A stretch of DNA of 64,000 bases from Zygaena filipendulae (Eukaryota > Arthropoda > Insecta > Lepidoptera > Zygaenidae), in NCBI GenBank assembly GCA_907165275.2, contig OU015654.1, positions 3,923,501 to 3,987,500 of the forward strand. Direction: 5' to 3'. Under the pieces are notes generated by a model. That model did not search any database. It worked only from the letters and a program-made list of their open reading frames with translations, and was not told where the DNA came from. Made by a program: the position numbers and the translations under genes. Positions within the stretch are counted from its first letter, which is position 1. Each line of letters opens with the position of its first letter. Below, in pieces: positions 12,201-27,200 of the stretch.

Positions 12201-15200
12201 AAAACGTAGGAAACAAATAAATGAATAAACTCACATCGTATTTATAATATTAAAGATTTATAAGCTAAAATTTAGACAAACTGATGAACTCATGTTATTG
12301 GCTACGTCAAACTAATTAATCAGAACCCTCAAAGGGATGTCAAAAACTTTATAATATTGTGGTTGAGTTAAAATAAAGTTCCACCTATTCTTACTCACTT
12401 CTTATCAGTTTAATGGGCAATAAGACCCTTTAAAAGCCTCTCAGGTCTATTGACCTACTTAATAACTATTGTACTGGTACCTACATTCAACAAACAAACA
12501 AGTAACTCACACTCGCATTTAAGCATTATGTAAAATAGCTCACTGATTCAGAATATGTTTTTTTTTTTTTTTTTTTTTTTTTTCCTAAATGATATACCCA
12601 AGTGGGTAAATCATTAAAATACAATCTAGCCAATCTAATTATGACTAATAAGTATTTTAAATTTGACCTAAACTTCTAAACAAGACTATACTAAGAATGT
12701 GTCCAATAACACTTTTCTTATTGTCTCTATTAAGGGGAAGACACTTTGTTCTTGTGTTCTTTGGATACGGATAGAATATGTAATCACGAATATTCATGAA
12801 TCTAAAATTTGGCAGGTATAGATATAGTTTAGAATATATGTCAGCAAACTAAGAATTTTTAAGTCGGATTTCCCGAATGAATCCCAAAATTCCGAAAACT
12901 GCGGCGAATAATCGGAAATATTAAACAACATGTAATATGTATAGTATAATCATTGAAGTAACATTTTTCCGAAGCGACATTTGTAATGTATAATCATTAC
13001 TAAACTCGCTCAACTCCTTGAGGGTTGAGGTTTCAAAGAGCTAGAAGGTAAAGCTGACGTCATTAGTCGCTTGTTTCTAGAAAATACATTTTGTTTGCAG
13101 TTTCTTTTAAAGCCGTTTGTTTTTTCTTTTTTAACAAGCAACAACCCTTTTTATAATGGAATATCTTTTTTTACATTATAATAAAAAGTAACTTTTACAA
13201 CTTCTATAGAGCGCGAGCGTAAAAAAAAAATACACAAAACTCAGACGAAATAAGACACAAAAGCAGAAAACATATGACCGCACACCTGTTATCCAAATTT
13301 TATTATAGGCAGACTAGCTGTCCTGCGCGGTTTCACCCGCGATAATTTCGAAGTTGCCGCGGAATTGTTTCATACAAACTTTTCATCCCGTTTTCATCCC
13401 TTTGGGGGTTGAATTTCGGAAAATCCTTTCTTATCGGATGTCTACGATATAGAAAGAATGCACCCATCAAGTTTGAGATCTTTACGATCAGCGGTTTAGG
13501 CTGTACGTTGATCCATCAGTCATTCAGGACAAAGCATTTTATATATATAGATACCTACGTAACAAATACCACATCACAAACTTTTTATTTTTAGGGTTCC
13601 GTACCCGTATAGGGTTCAAAACGAAGCCCTGTTGCTGTCACTCGCGTGTCCGTCTGTCCATCGTGTCACACGGGTTTTACAGGCAAATCGTAGAAACTAC
13701 AGTCTTCAAAGTAGAGTATTTCAGAATGATATATGAGTGTTTAAACTGTTTTTTTTTTACATGGAAGTATAAAGCAACAAGCGATCTTCTTCTGATCAAT
13801 TAAATATTACGAACATGAAATATGATAAGATACGAATACAAAGTGAGTTAATTTCTATTTTAAATCTTTGTGTAACTGAACTAGAGGTATATTTTTAAGT
13901 CTCGTGAGACATTTGAAACATAAATGTTTTCGTACCTGAGCTCCTAACTGCATTGGGTCCCTTGTGAGTATGTCGCTGGATTTCCTTACAGCGCCATACA
14001 CGAGCTCCACGTCTCGATCCAATATGTAACAGCGGATGTGCTCCAGTATGCAGCGGAGATACGATATCGTCACCGTTTGCACCTGCACAGAATGTTGCTG
14101 CATGTCATTCGGATTAGAAGCTTATAAAATAAAATATTTTGAGTACAGATAAACGGTCCAAGATATAACTATTAACTATACCTACTTAAAATATAATATA
14201 ATATTAAGAGTATTTAAGTTTGAGCCATACAGCTACCTTATACTTTATATACCTTATATTGAATAAGTACCCACCGAAAAAAAAGGTCTTCAGATATAAA
14301 AAAAAAGATATGGAAAACAAAAATGGAGTCGCTTGTAAATTAACAACACGATTCGGTAGGAAACAAATCGACAAATAGCAAACCTAAATACATTTTCTTA
14401 TAGGTAAGGTAAGTACCTAATAATAATCAACTCACAGCAGCTAGCAAGAAGTCAAAGTTACACACGGTGAGGTCTTTTAGCTTTGAGAAGTCTCCAGCTA
14501 ACAGAAGATGCAGCCAGGATTCCTCGACGTGGCGCTGCGTGAAAGCGGCGGCCGTTCGGCTCCCGGAGTGGAAGGGAGTAGAGTCCAGGAGAGCATCGTC
14601 CTCATCCACACAACCTTGGAAGTAGTTGGAGATAATGATGAGGTCGAAGCTTCAAAATTGACCAGGCAAAAAGCAAGTTGACATACTCTCTCAAACTTCT
14701 CTCACACAAATTGACACTACTAAATAAACAAATACTAAATAATTCAATTTTATTTATATAATATTTACAGAAATAGATATACCTTCATGTATAAATACTT
14801 AATATAATAATGATTATGTGTTATTATCATTCACAACACACAGATCTACTCAATCCCACACTATAAACTACAAGCTTGTATCGTGGAAACCAAGCAAACG
14901 TAGTGTAATATACTAGGATTAGAGGCTTATGCGGTGCTTCCTGTCTGAGAGAACGCACCTGGCTCCTGCGCCTCCTCGGTGTCTGTGTCGTCGGTGTCGT
15001 TGAGGAAGTGCGCGAAGTGTAGCGCGGCGAGGTCCGAGTGCGCGTCGCGCAGTGCGCTCTGCACGCGCACGTACCGGCGGCGCGCGCGAGCCCCCGCCGC
15101 CGCTGCGCGCCAGCGCCACGTGCACCGCCCGGACACCACGCTCTCCGAGAGCAACGGCTCTGACGAAGAGTAACCATTGCTAGAAACCGTCATCTTTGGT

Positions 15201-18200
15201 TTTGATTTTTTTATTTTAACGACCATGAATACAAGCCCCTAAAGCATACCCTAAAAATGAATGAAGTTACATTTTTCCTACACTATCATAAACAAATCAT
15301 CTACGGTAGACTTGCCATCCTCAAATATAGACAACCAAGATTTTAGTCTTGGTCCGCATTTATTACGAGACTGGATGTTCCCTGTTACACGTTATAGAAG
15401 TTGTAAAATAAATCAAGTTGATCGTACTCAGTTGTGTTGTTTATAAACACGACCAACATCCTTAAAGGTACTTCAGGTTAGGTTAGGTAGGTTTCAACCG
15501 AAAAGGAAAGGTAAACAAAGGTTTTTGAGGGACCCTCAAACAACTCGTCGGTACTATATTATTTTAAAACTTTCTTTGTGTCAATAAAAAACAAGTGCAA
15601 AGGTAAAGTATACATAGGTTTTCTATTTACTTTATTTAGTGTAAACAAGACTGGCTTTTTTACCGACAAAGAAACGGTCAGATATTTTTTGTCTGATACT
15701 CCATAGAAAACTTGTTCCATTTTTATTTTAACTTAGGTTAGCCTTTATCTGAAATTTCCAAATATTCTCATACAATCGGTAAATAACATAACCTCTAGAT
15801 ATAGGTACTTAGATATATGAATGTGCATATGAATGAATAATCTCTATACATATATGAATGTATGCAAACAAAGTCTTTCATAACTAAAACTCGTTTTGAA
15901 ACTTTAGCATTATGCAGATAAAAGGGTCGTTTTACTTACTCATCATATATTTAACCACACAAAGAGTAGAAAAGTTGAAGTTAGCATCCTTGAGAGTTAT
16001 TACGGCTTCACTATTGCTCGTTGGCATCAAAAGTTCCAACAGTTCTAGTTCAGTGAGACCGAACTCCGAACAAGTTATATAACCTGAAATCACGCGGCAA
16101 ACTTTGTAATTACAGTCCTGTAACTAAAATTATACCATTTAATTACGCCGCCATGCGTACCTGCCAATTTACTAAACGCTTTAGAGCCGAACACAACTTC
16201 TAAATTATCAAAGGCACCATCAATATAGTCTCCGTAGCTATTGTTGTTGGGAGCTTCCTCAATAGCGTCCAACAAGTAGTAACACTGTTGAACTTTGAAC
16301 TTCTCCTTTTGAGCCGGCGTCAGCTGCAGTTGCTCTAATGAAACCGCACTAGTGCACACTAGAAACACGTTCCACGGCAGAGACATCGGCAACCACGACA
16401 GACCCGTCACTATGTCACACTCCAATGGATTCACTCTATGAACGTTATCTATGAATATTAACAAAATTTCATTTTCCATATCCTCGCATCTTCGAAGCAA
16501 GCTTTGGAACCAGTTGTTTATGTACAAAGGATCAAAACTAGCATCTTTCGGCAAATAACCTTCGGGAATGTTTAGTATAATTGATATTTGTTGGCACAAT
16601 ACTCTCAGCAGTTCCAAATTGTAGGCCGATCTTGGCGTGGCGGCCGAAAATCTTACTATCCTTAAAACTGGTTTTGGGAAAATTTCTTCACACTTGAAGT
16701 ATAAATGTGTCAGTAAGGTGCTTTTTCCCGAAGCGTCGGGCCCGTATATTAAAACCGGCGGATGTCTTGTTCGATTCTCGTAATTCTCTATAGCGTTGTG
16801 TAATATACTTTTAGCAGCGTCTTCAATTTGCTTAGAATTTACCTTATATAGACGATTATGTTCTATGCATATCCTAAGATGAGTAATGTGTTCCAAGAAC
16901 ACTTCCTGAAATATTATATTACGCGTTAAGCTTTTACATATTGTTTTAGAATCTATTATTTTGTTAATGGATTTATGTAGGTACTCGTATTTCAAAGGAT
17001 CCATATAATATCCATAATCATAAACATTACAGTACCGTTAGTATTGTTTAGTATGTAGTATTAGTATTGTTGTAAGTGTATATCAGTAGTTTTGTACTCA
17101 TAATACAAGCTCTGTTGAGTTTGTGACCAGGCGAAGCTGAGCTGAGTGATAATGTCCAAGCATTATCACCTATTATCAAAGAATTTTAAGTATTTGGTTT
17201 ACCTGTACAGTCTTTTTTCTTCCTTTTCCCTGATCGGGCTCTGTACTCAGGCTTTCGTCGACCAGCGAACTTACTACAGCCACCACTTTCTCTCTGAAAG
17301 GGGCTAATTTCTCCTCGCAATCTGATGGCGGGTCGGTTCGAGACGAATCAGCTGAAGATGCTCTAGATTATTACAAATAATTGTTATCAATGAGAAATTC
17401 CGTCAAACACATTTTTTTAGGTTCATTCTTCTCACTTGTAACAGAATGAGGAGATTTAAAAAAACATAAAGAGAAGAAAGCTACGAACTTTAATGTGGAA
17501 ATTCGTCGATGTAAATGCATGTTCAACTTGGTAACGTAAAAAACAAACGTAAAAAAAAACAAAAGCTTATTTTAACTTTGGAACACAACACTCACTCGAG
17601 CTCGATCACGTGACTGTCGGGAAGCGCGTCCTCGAACTTCTGCCTGAGGCGTTTCAGCCTCGCGTGTGCTATCACGCTCAGCTTGGAATCATCCGGCTCT
17701 AACTGGGGCACTTCCCGAAACACTGCGATCACACCTTTGGGGTGATTGCCGCTCGACAACAACTCTGGAAGTTACATAGGAATATAGGAATATATATAAT
17801 ATAAATAAATAAATAAATAAATAAATAAATAGGCATAGAACGGCGGCATACAGCGCACGCAGGAACTAGAGATCACGTGACTACGTCTCTCGGCAAGATG
17901 GTTAATTTCGCGGCATTTCACGCACATTCTTTTTTTTGTGCTTCAATTTCTATCTATCTCTATATACCTATTTCTTTTTTTATTAAGTTTGTAAGGAGAA
18001 TATTCTTATGAAAGAAATTTGGAGTTCCTGTAGGAATTCTGAAACTCTCGCGGGTGAATCTCCGAAACGGTTGGACCGATTTCGACGGGGGTTTCACAGC
18101 TAATTAGCTGATATTGTAAGAAGTAAGTTAGTTAGTTAGTTACTTTGGAGTTCCTGCGGGAATTCCGAAACTCGCGAAGGTGAAACAGCTAGTCTGCAAT

Positions 18201-21200
18201 AAAATTTACACTTTATTGAAAGAACTAGCTGTTCCCTGCGGTTTCACCCGCGGTAATTCCAGGATAAACTATACGTATAAACTTCTTGAATCACTCTATC
18301 TATTGATGAAAACCGCAATCTAACGATAAGCGTAGGTACAGATAGCGGAAAGCGACTTTGTTTTATAATATGTGAAGATAGATTGATATCGGGTACTAAA
18401 TAACACAAGAGATGGCACTTCTAAGTTTTAACTAGGTATTGAGATTTTTACTGTCTATTTATTACTTTATGGAAGCATTGGAAACGACAGATATCTACAG
18501 ATACCTCATAATTATCGACGAAATAATACTCTTGGTGGTATTTTCATTATTAAATTGAATCATTTGAATGATTCATTTTATAGGTAGGTATGTAATAAAT
18601 TAAGAGTATATTTAATATATTTTGAATGAAAACAATTACTAAGTGATTCCATGAAAATATTTTTTTAGGGCATAAAATTGTCGTGTATAGTACTTTTACT
18701 ATATGTGTAACTATCCAAAGCTATTTAAAAATTTTAATGGCACATTAAACTTTTGTATCGACCATTAACCGCTTTTATTATGCTCGTTTGCTTTATCCTA
18801 CCTTTAGCATATCATGGAGAGCTTTCATATCGTTATTTTATAGTGAAATGAGAAAATGCGGTGTACCCACTACATAGGTAGTACCTATTAATATTATGGC
18901 TTCAAATGAATTTGTAATTTGCAAATTGCGAATATTCCAAGCTTTTAGCTAATAAACATGTTTAATATTATGTCTTGAATATTAATTTAAAGCTAGCTAA
19001 CTGTTTGCCTAGTGTGGACTTACCAGGTTAGTGTCGTATTAGAAAATCTTCACTAGTTTAATAGGTAAAGAATTACGAAAACAATGAGTCATTATAATAT
19101 AGGTACATGCCGTGAATGCGATGCCGTTATGTGAATTGTTTTATTCAAATGCTCCATTTTGACATAATTGTACGATAGTAATAAAAGGCTTTTCTCTCTT
19201 CCTTTAAGTACTTTCGCACGAGTAAGAGTTAAGCCTATTACGACATATGTTACACCTTTTTTGGCATCCGAATATTTATGGCGCCATATATATTATTACA
19301 AATAGCTTTCTTCGAGCTGTTAGCGGTCATTAAATGAATCAGTTAATATCGTACTGTATGTTTCCATGTTCACATAAAAACTATGCAGGTTTACTGATGA
19401 AAAGCACCGATTGGTTCTCAATAGGAACTATGCATGCATTTTTTTAATTATTTTTATTCCCTTTGTTACTACTGTAACAAAATTAAAAATATAAATACTT
19501 TTGGAAATGTTCAAATAAATTTTTAAAATAACATTTAAAACATAGATTAAAACTGACCTGTTTTAACGCTGCCCTATTCCGCGGACGGACCGTTCAGTAT
19601 CTGTTAATGGTTTGTTTACTAAAGTGTAACAGTTATATCTACGAATATCGACGCCCATAAATCAGAGAACGCGCCTAGTGACGTCACGTTTTGTTTCGAC
19701 CAATGTGATACGTTTCGAAAAGTTGAATTTCCCACCCTTATTCTGAACTTATCCCTTATTTTAATTAATATGTGGGTATTTGTCGCAATTACAGACTTAC
19801 TAAATAATAAAATAACTGTTTATGCATAACGTCAGCATGATAAAGATTCAAGGTAAAAATATCAAGTCAATTTTATCGACATGCACATACCCTATTACGC
19901 AAAATAAATGAAAGAGCCGATACTATACTATCGGTTCCCGCCAAAAATTCAAATCTTATGTAAACAGCGTGCGGTGTTACCAAGTGCCAATTCGCACTGC
20001 AGCTCCGCGGGGCTGCGCAACAAGTCGGCAACGTCGACGCCTCTCGCAGCCGTCTCCAACGCCAACGCGTTGAAGGCTTTTTGCACCTCGCACAGACGGC
20101 TGCGTTGCTCGTCGCGCTCCAGCATATCGTTGAACCTGATCAACCATTTTGTACGTACAATTAATATACACTTAAGAGATACGTATGTATTACGCGTATC
20201 AAGAAGTGAAACATATTTTTTTTGTTATTGGAAAAAAAATAACGACCTGATTGTTGCAGTAGGTCACCATGCTTGCACGCTAATCAAGCGGTTCAATCTG
20301 GGAATTGGGATCCAGTAGATCTGTGTGTTGTGAAGTGGATTGTAATTGTCCTGTTGTTAACAGGAGTAGACTCGAACCATCAGAAAACAATCACATTTAA
20401 CTAATATAAGTAATTAAGTATGGCAGCCAGCGTTCGAGAACCGAACGTCTCGTTTTCATCCCCAACTGAAACTTGTACTTAGCGAATATACGAGTAAAAT
20501 TTTAGCGTCACAAACTTTGTGGCTAAAGAAGTTTCACTTAAAAAACCTAAGTTAAAGATTGATGAGGCGATGATCCATCAAAATAGTATGTAGACAAATT
20601 GGGCGTTCATTTTCAGTTTTTCAAAATATCATCAATTCCTTTTAATGACCTTTCTATATCAAACTGTATAAGAAGTAAAACATATGAACATATTATTGTG
20701 TTTTTGTGATGTTGTTGCTAACCCTACCATACCACGTACCATAACCGAGTGATGACAGACTCAAAAGTGGAGTATTTGGTTTCGCCGTAGCTGGTTTTAT
20801 AGGCTGGCGATACAAAAAGAAAGTACGAGAAAGGAAAGAAAAGGGGTCATGAAAAGGGAAATCTTCAAAGAGAATGTGAAAAAAAGGTCAACATAAAGAA
20901 CAGATTTTGTGCCGCGCAATAGTTTTCACACTCTGATTTTTATGCTTATAACAGCTCATAAAACTGCTGAATGAAAATTGTTAAATAGAAAAACCTTTTT
21001 CTGTATTGAAGAGAACGGAATGTGCGTCTATCATAATTAATGGCTCGTCAAATAAATGCCCAATTATGAAGATAATTATTCTATTAAAACTTCCTCCTCC
21101 TGCATTTTAGAAATCGTTAATTGAAGGGAACAAACTTGAGCGTATAAATTTAGACAACATGTACCTACCTACATGATAGTACAAAAAAGAAATACGATAA

Positions 21201-24200
21201 AAATTAAAAAATAATAATAATATGGTGCTCATTTCTAACATTAAAAAAGTATTAAGATTTTGCATAGGTATCTGTTTCATTTCAACATAAAATATTCGAT
21301 ATTTTCCCAAAACGCTCAGAAGGAAAACACGTAATCTCGTCTATCCGAAGGTCTTTGTTGTCCTCGCGACAAACGGCTAACCTGTCGTAAGCATAAATTT
21401 CGTACCCCAGGTGTAGCAATATTTATACAGGACCCCGTCTCTTAACCCGATACATTATTGATTTTACGATACTACTGAGTTTTCAGATCTCGTTTCGTGG
21501 AAACGGTCGTAAATAAAATTGCGGCGGTCCAAATTGATGAGTATACGCAAATTATTATGAATCGAAAATACAATATAGGTACGCGGGCCGTCCGAAAACG
21601 AGACCATACAGACAAGGTAACAATATAATTAATATTTCAAAAGAACAGTCTGGGTGTAGAGTAAATATGCATAAGTCCAAAAAAGTGGTATCAAATTCAA
21701 TTTTTAGCATTGAATTTGAATTCGAACATTATATTTCGTTAATTTTTCATTAAAATCATTATTTTCATGGAATCCCATTAGAAAAAATAGTCTTTAAATA
21801 TAAAACTTCGGCTTCGCAAAATTTAAAAAAAAAAACATAAAAAACAATTCTAATAAAAAAAAAAAAATAAGTTGCATTGCGATCACTATAAAATAACTTC
21901 TTTATGTATTATAAGCCAATAAATACCATCCTACGTGTTACTTTATACTTTTTGAAGAAATGCCTATCTTAATACGAGGATATTTTGTTTCATAAAAACT
22001 CACCACTTATCATCTCCTTCTAAGTAGTACTGGCCGTCGCCGTTTAGCCTGTAGCACGCGTGGACTAGTGCGGCTTGCGCCGAGTTTGATTTGGTTAGCT
22101 CTTCAAACATCTCTACTGGTATCGTGAACGGTAGCACTGGCTGGTAAGATGATGCATCGCCTCCGATGAAACACTATTCATTAGACAAAATATGTACTCC
22201 GTCAATTACAAATTTATTAGTTTCGTTTGATGATAAGAAAAAAAAAGGCACGCACTGGCAGATTACTACTATTCTGTCCTTAAAATCATTGTTAAAATCT
22301 CTAAACTGTTCTCTTGGATCCTCAATTATGTATTTACAAAAGTTAAATTACTTAAGTAATTAAAAATAATTTACTAGATCACTTTAGTTTTTACATAAGT
22401 ATCGAAAAGTGACTTTGTAAAGTGACGACTCTATACTGATAGTGGTTGAATTAGCATAATTCAAAGAATCTTTTAGGGATATAAAGGCCCTATTCCCGCA
22501 CAAAATCATAATTTTGACCAAGTTTTACTTACGTAATTTATGTACCTGGTTATAATTTTATTGGTTACATGTAACCATGAATAAAGGTTTTAATACGTCC
22601 TTCCTATAACCTTACACCCTGTATATGAGTATTGCTCGTTCAATCAGGTTTAAGTCAGTTGAATCTACAATAAAATATCGAAAAGCACTACCGATGTGCG
22701 ATACTTACGAGGAAATATCCTGCCTTCGACATGCGGTTGCACCAGCGGATCTCGTCGAGATAGTGCCGCAGTAGCGCCGGGTTGGGCTCGTCGCCGCCGT
22801 CCGTGCCGTAGTGCATGTCCACGAACTCGATCTATTGTGTGATTTTGTAAATAATTTTCTACATTTACATTCAAATTTGTAATTTAACTTTCAACTAGTA
22901 TCAACTAACGACTATATTTAACTAATAATAGTCTACGTAAAGCTTAATTTAGTTTAAAGCAAATTAACTTAGGTTAATTAGAATTAAAATTTAAGGTTGC
23001 CAATTAAATATTGAGCCTTGATTAAAACTTCACTAAGATAAACAAATAGGTATTTAGTCTAAAACAATTTCAACGAACATGTTTGAACGAACGAACCGAT
23101 ACGCTGTATAATTATTCTAAAAACTTTTTTATGTAGGTACCATAATTCTCAATTCGAATACTAAATTATTAGAATATGATCAGCTTATTCTGCTTTGAGT
23201 ATCAAAATGTCAGTCTCTATAGGTGTCAAAATAATCTGTAGTGTCGCTATACTATAGCTAAGCACATTCCTAAGTACATACATATGACATTAAGAACACA
23301 ACTGTAGTATAAACGGGTGTAAAGTTAGTTCCACACACGCTCTGACTCACCACAACTAACAACAGTAAGTCGGCAACAGGCCGTCCCAAAACTAACGAAC
23401 GTAGCAAACAACTGTTCTTAAACAAAAAGTTTCAGTTCTTAATCCATTCTATATTTAGCTTATCGAACTCTAGCAATGTTATAGTCGTTTATTCGAAAAA
23501 TAAAACTACGCTGCAAAATATTTTTCATTACTCATACTCGGAAAGTTGGTCTGAAGTTGCCCGAAAAGCGGGTTGAAAGCAACCTTTTTCAGCCCTAGGG
23601 AGAATCGCTTTCAACTGACAACTGTCAAATTATTAAAAAAAAACTAGGTCTATTTTCACATTTCTATTGAACCATGTTCCAACTTTCTATACAGCCAGCG
23701 CGATGTAAAATTGAAATAACGTAAAGTTTAAGTAGGTATTAATTAAAATAAAATTCATTAATTTTTTCTTTAGCTAATTCCTATTTTTATTTTGACTTTC
23801 CTTGCATTCGTAATGAAAAGCACAGTGTTATCCTCGGGAGAAAGACTTATTTAGTCCCGAGACGGGGTTTGGCGCCCGAGCGTAGCGACTTACTTTCACC
23901 CCTAGGATAACAATGTACTATTAGTTTCTTACTTTTGACGCACTTATCATGGACCAATTAAACTAGACTACTACTTCTAGTTTAATTGGTCCATGCACTT
24001 ACTCATAGAAACCTACAAACCACGTATAAATATAATGTAATAAATATAACACAACTAAAATTGTAAATATCCCAATTCGTGATATCTTGTTGTATCCAGT
24101 GCTAGCCACATAACAAACTTGTTTTTATGTAAAAAAAAAATTACCTATGACAGCTCAGCTCTACAATTCTATCAATAATAATTTATGAACTCTATCATTG

Positions 24201-27200
24201 ATTCCGAATCTCTACAGTGATTTAGTTCGAAATGCTTACAACTTGGCCACTATGCAACACGAAACTTTTAGATTAAATCCAACCTTTTTAAGCGTACATT
24301 TAAAATCATCAAATTGAGTCTACTAATGTACCTACCGATTAGCTGCGCTCGTGACTTTATTCAGAGATATTTTCGCAAGATTGGATATTTGCTGCTAATT
24401 TAATTAAAATCTGTTAAACCTTTTAGTATGTTAAAATGCACTTATATTTGATATTTGAATCTTTTCATTCCTTTGTAATTAAAACTTTTTTGTTTTTTGT
24501 TAGCCTTTTTCCATTGATTTTATTAAAAACAAGTAAATCTAAATGAATTGAAAGTTGTTTTGTTTTCACAAATGATACAATAGGTATCATTAATTATAAA
24601 TGATACTTATTTGAGTTTACCTTTAAAATACATTTATGTAAGTACCTTCTCAAGTACGATATAGTAAAAGTGCAAAGAAACAATTTTATTTTGAAGCAGT
24701 TAAAATGAACAGCAGTTAAAGTTCAGGGTTCGCTGTCATTAAATTTCGCAAAGTATGCAGCTCAATCAAAGTTCCAGATGCAGATGACCGGATATACGAT
24801 AAAGCCAACCCTACTGCAGTAGGTAACAAGAATAGAAATATTAACTAAATCCCTTATCACTTGTCACTTATCGCGCAACTACTGACGCGGCTCGACGAAA
24901 TATTCCGGAAAATATGTAGAGATACGAGTATAATTTTATTCATTTACAATTTGTTGTTGACTTTGTGTTATCAAAGTTGGAGGCAATAATCGTGTTTCGC
25001 TGTCAAAAAGCTTACACATAATTTCGGGTTATTGCTTTAATTTATACTCTTACATAAAACTAACTTAAAACTTTTTAGAGGCTCTTCTTCGAACTCTCTT
25101 TGTATGATGGATTCTACTCAAATATCAGTTAATTCAATAATAATTCTTCTTAAATTCAAAAAGAGACAAAAATACGAGGTGAAACGCGCAAAAAATAATT
25201 CGTTCTGACCCTTTAGGTAAAAACACCTTTTTCGCAAGCGGAAACGCCGTCGGAAATATCAAAATGTTCGGAAATGACATTGACTAGAAAGATGTCACAT
25301 CACTGTTACTACGGGCGCCAAGAATTTATAGCGCGAGCGAAAAAAGGAATACTTGGATTTTATATAAGGCCCCAGGTATAGAGCATAATAACAAAGAGCC
25401 CCGGGAGCCCATCAAGATGGCGACAGTTCGAGCTCAGGATAGTATCTACCTGTGTATCTTTTCTGAACTAGGTACAAACAAACGAAATAAACAGGCTTTA
25501 CAGCATCGCACCAATAAAAATGTATTAGAAATAATTCACGTCCAGACATACACCATGTCCAGGTAGACATTTTAGGAAATGATCTTTATATGTAGACTGT
25601 AGAGGATGGAAGCCTATAGAGTATAGAAGCACAATCTCTTACAACATAGTCTTAAAGTCAGTAAATAAAAGACACCAATTACCTTTTCTGTTGTATTTGC
25701 ATCTTTTATTTAAAGTCATTTTGTTTGGCATATGCCGTATTATTGTACCTACTCAGCTAAATATGCGACTCTACATCAAAGATTAAAGAGTGTCTGGAAT
25801 GGTGGATATAATTATTTATTTAAGGTTTTCGTATGAAAGTTGAAAATATTTAATATCGTTTTTTTAGAGCTATGATGTTTTTAAAGTTTCTTCTGCAAAA
25901 GTTTTGACTAAGTAGCTAAACTAATCTAGCAATGAAAAAATAAACCTCAGAAACAAAATTTTTAGTTTAGTCCACTATCAACTACTTGCTTGTTGAGTTT
26001 ACTACAGCTCTCAATAACGTCAATATTAATATTGTATGTATAGAATTAACATAAAGTAGGTATGAATCATATAAATACCTCAATATATCGATCGTCGTAG
26101 GTCGACTGCAACTCCGGACCGACCATTTCGAGAATTTGACGCCTTTCTTCCCGGAAATCTGTTGAACAACATATTTTATAACATTGTTTTAATTAACACT
26201 CTTGTCAGGATTAATATTGAATTTGGTCTCAATCAAATAAAATTGCATCCTCCGATGTGGGTTCTTTCTAATTTTCACGTGATATTTTCATCTATATCAG
26301 TTCTGATTGTTATTTAATTTATAATTGGCTCTGAGCAGACCATCTTCATGTTTGAAAAATTAAATTATGAATTGGTACAGATTCCATGTCACAACCTGTG
26401 CTAAACTTAATTTATAAGGTAGAGTAATATATAGGCTGACACAATTTAGAAACCCTCATCTTACAAAATAAATATTGAATTTTTGATTTAATAAACATTG
26501 TACCCAAAGCGCCGTTGGTCTATACAGTATATTATGTTATGTATTGTTATGTATTCTATCTATTCTGAATGTATTTACAAAATAAACAAAGTATTTATTA
26601 AATCAGTTGTCTGATGCACATATAGCAATATTAATTTAGCTGCCTATTTTCGAATCATGTAGCGCAACGCGATAACGTTCATTTTTATAATATAAAATAT
26701 GATTATAAATATTATAAGGAATAAATGACAAAAACAAGAAAGAAGCTTGTTGAATGTATGTGAGAATATTCGACAGTTTAAGCCCTAACCTAACCAGGAC
26801 AAAGTTTTCAGCAAAACCGAAAGTCTATCGCTTTGATTTCATTATCTATTCATTTAGCAAAGGAATGGTTTCAATTATTACCGCCTCCGTCTTATATAAT
26901 GCTTTCAACTTATGTAACTTCACTAATTGTGGCTCTTCATCACGTTTCAATCTTGTTAGACAGCCTTCATTAGCTGAAATCGTGCCGTTACCATGTCTAT
27001 TTCGAAGTGTATTTTTTTAACCCTCTTCTTGTTAATAGAATGTAAATGTGAGTTATTTCGTTCTTTGAAATGCATATTGATTATACTGATTTATACTATC
27101 TCAAGTATTTAACTTCATTATCTTCCATTTCCTTTTCATTTCAAAAGGGAAAACGAAGTAACTTTTTAAAAGTAGCTGGTTCTCGATCAGTTTCTATTTG

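Larger units (their letters stand above)
9867..13935 (-). other. Intron 12 (about 4 kb)
   Basis: Carries the nested 1-kb element, the poly(T), the ACAGCTAGT-type repeat at 13313 and the GGGTTCCGTAC fragment. Short ORFs at 10160 and 10591 have no domains. Confidence 0.55.
17765..19980 (-). other. Intron 5
   Basis: Holds the AAAT microsatellite and two back-to-back ACAGCTAGT-group repeats. A lone TGACGTCA at 19679-19686 sits in a slightly GC-richer block (19570-19760) that does not match the MITE family. Confidence 0.5.

Noticed and set aside
16906..17004. In-frame extension of exon 8 to an ATG at 17004
   Set aside because: The TATTTCAG acceptor and the perfect join to exon 7 make this intron; the extension has no family similarity.
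22131..22150. TTACCAG as the exon 4 acceptor
   Set aside because: It would drop the FIGGD-type segment conserved in the family; the upstream TGAATAG keeps it and fits the phase.
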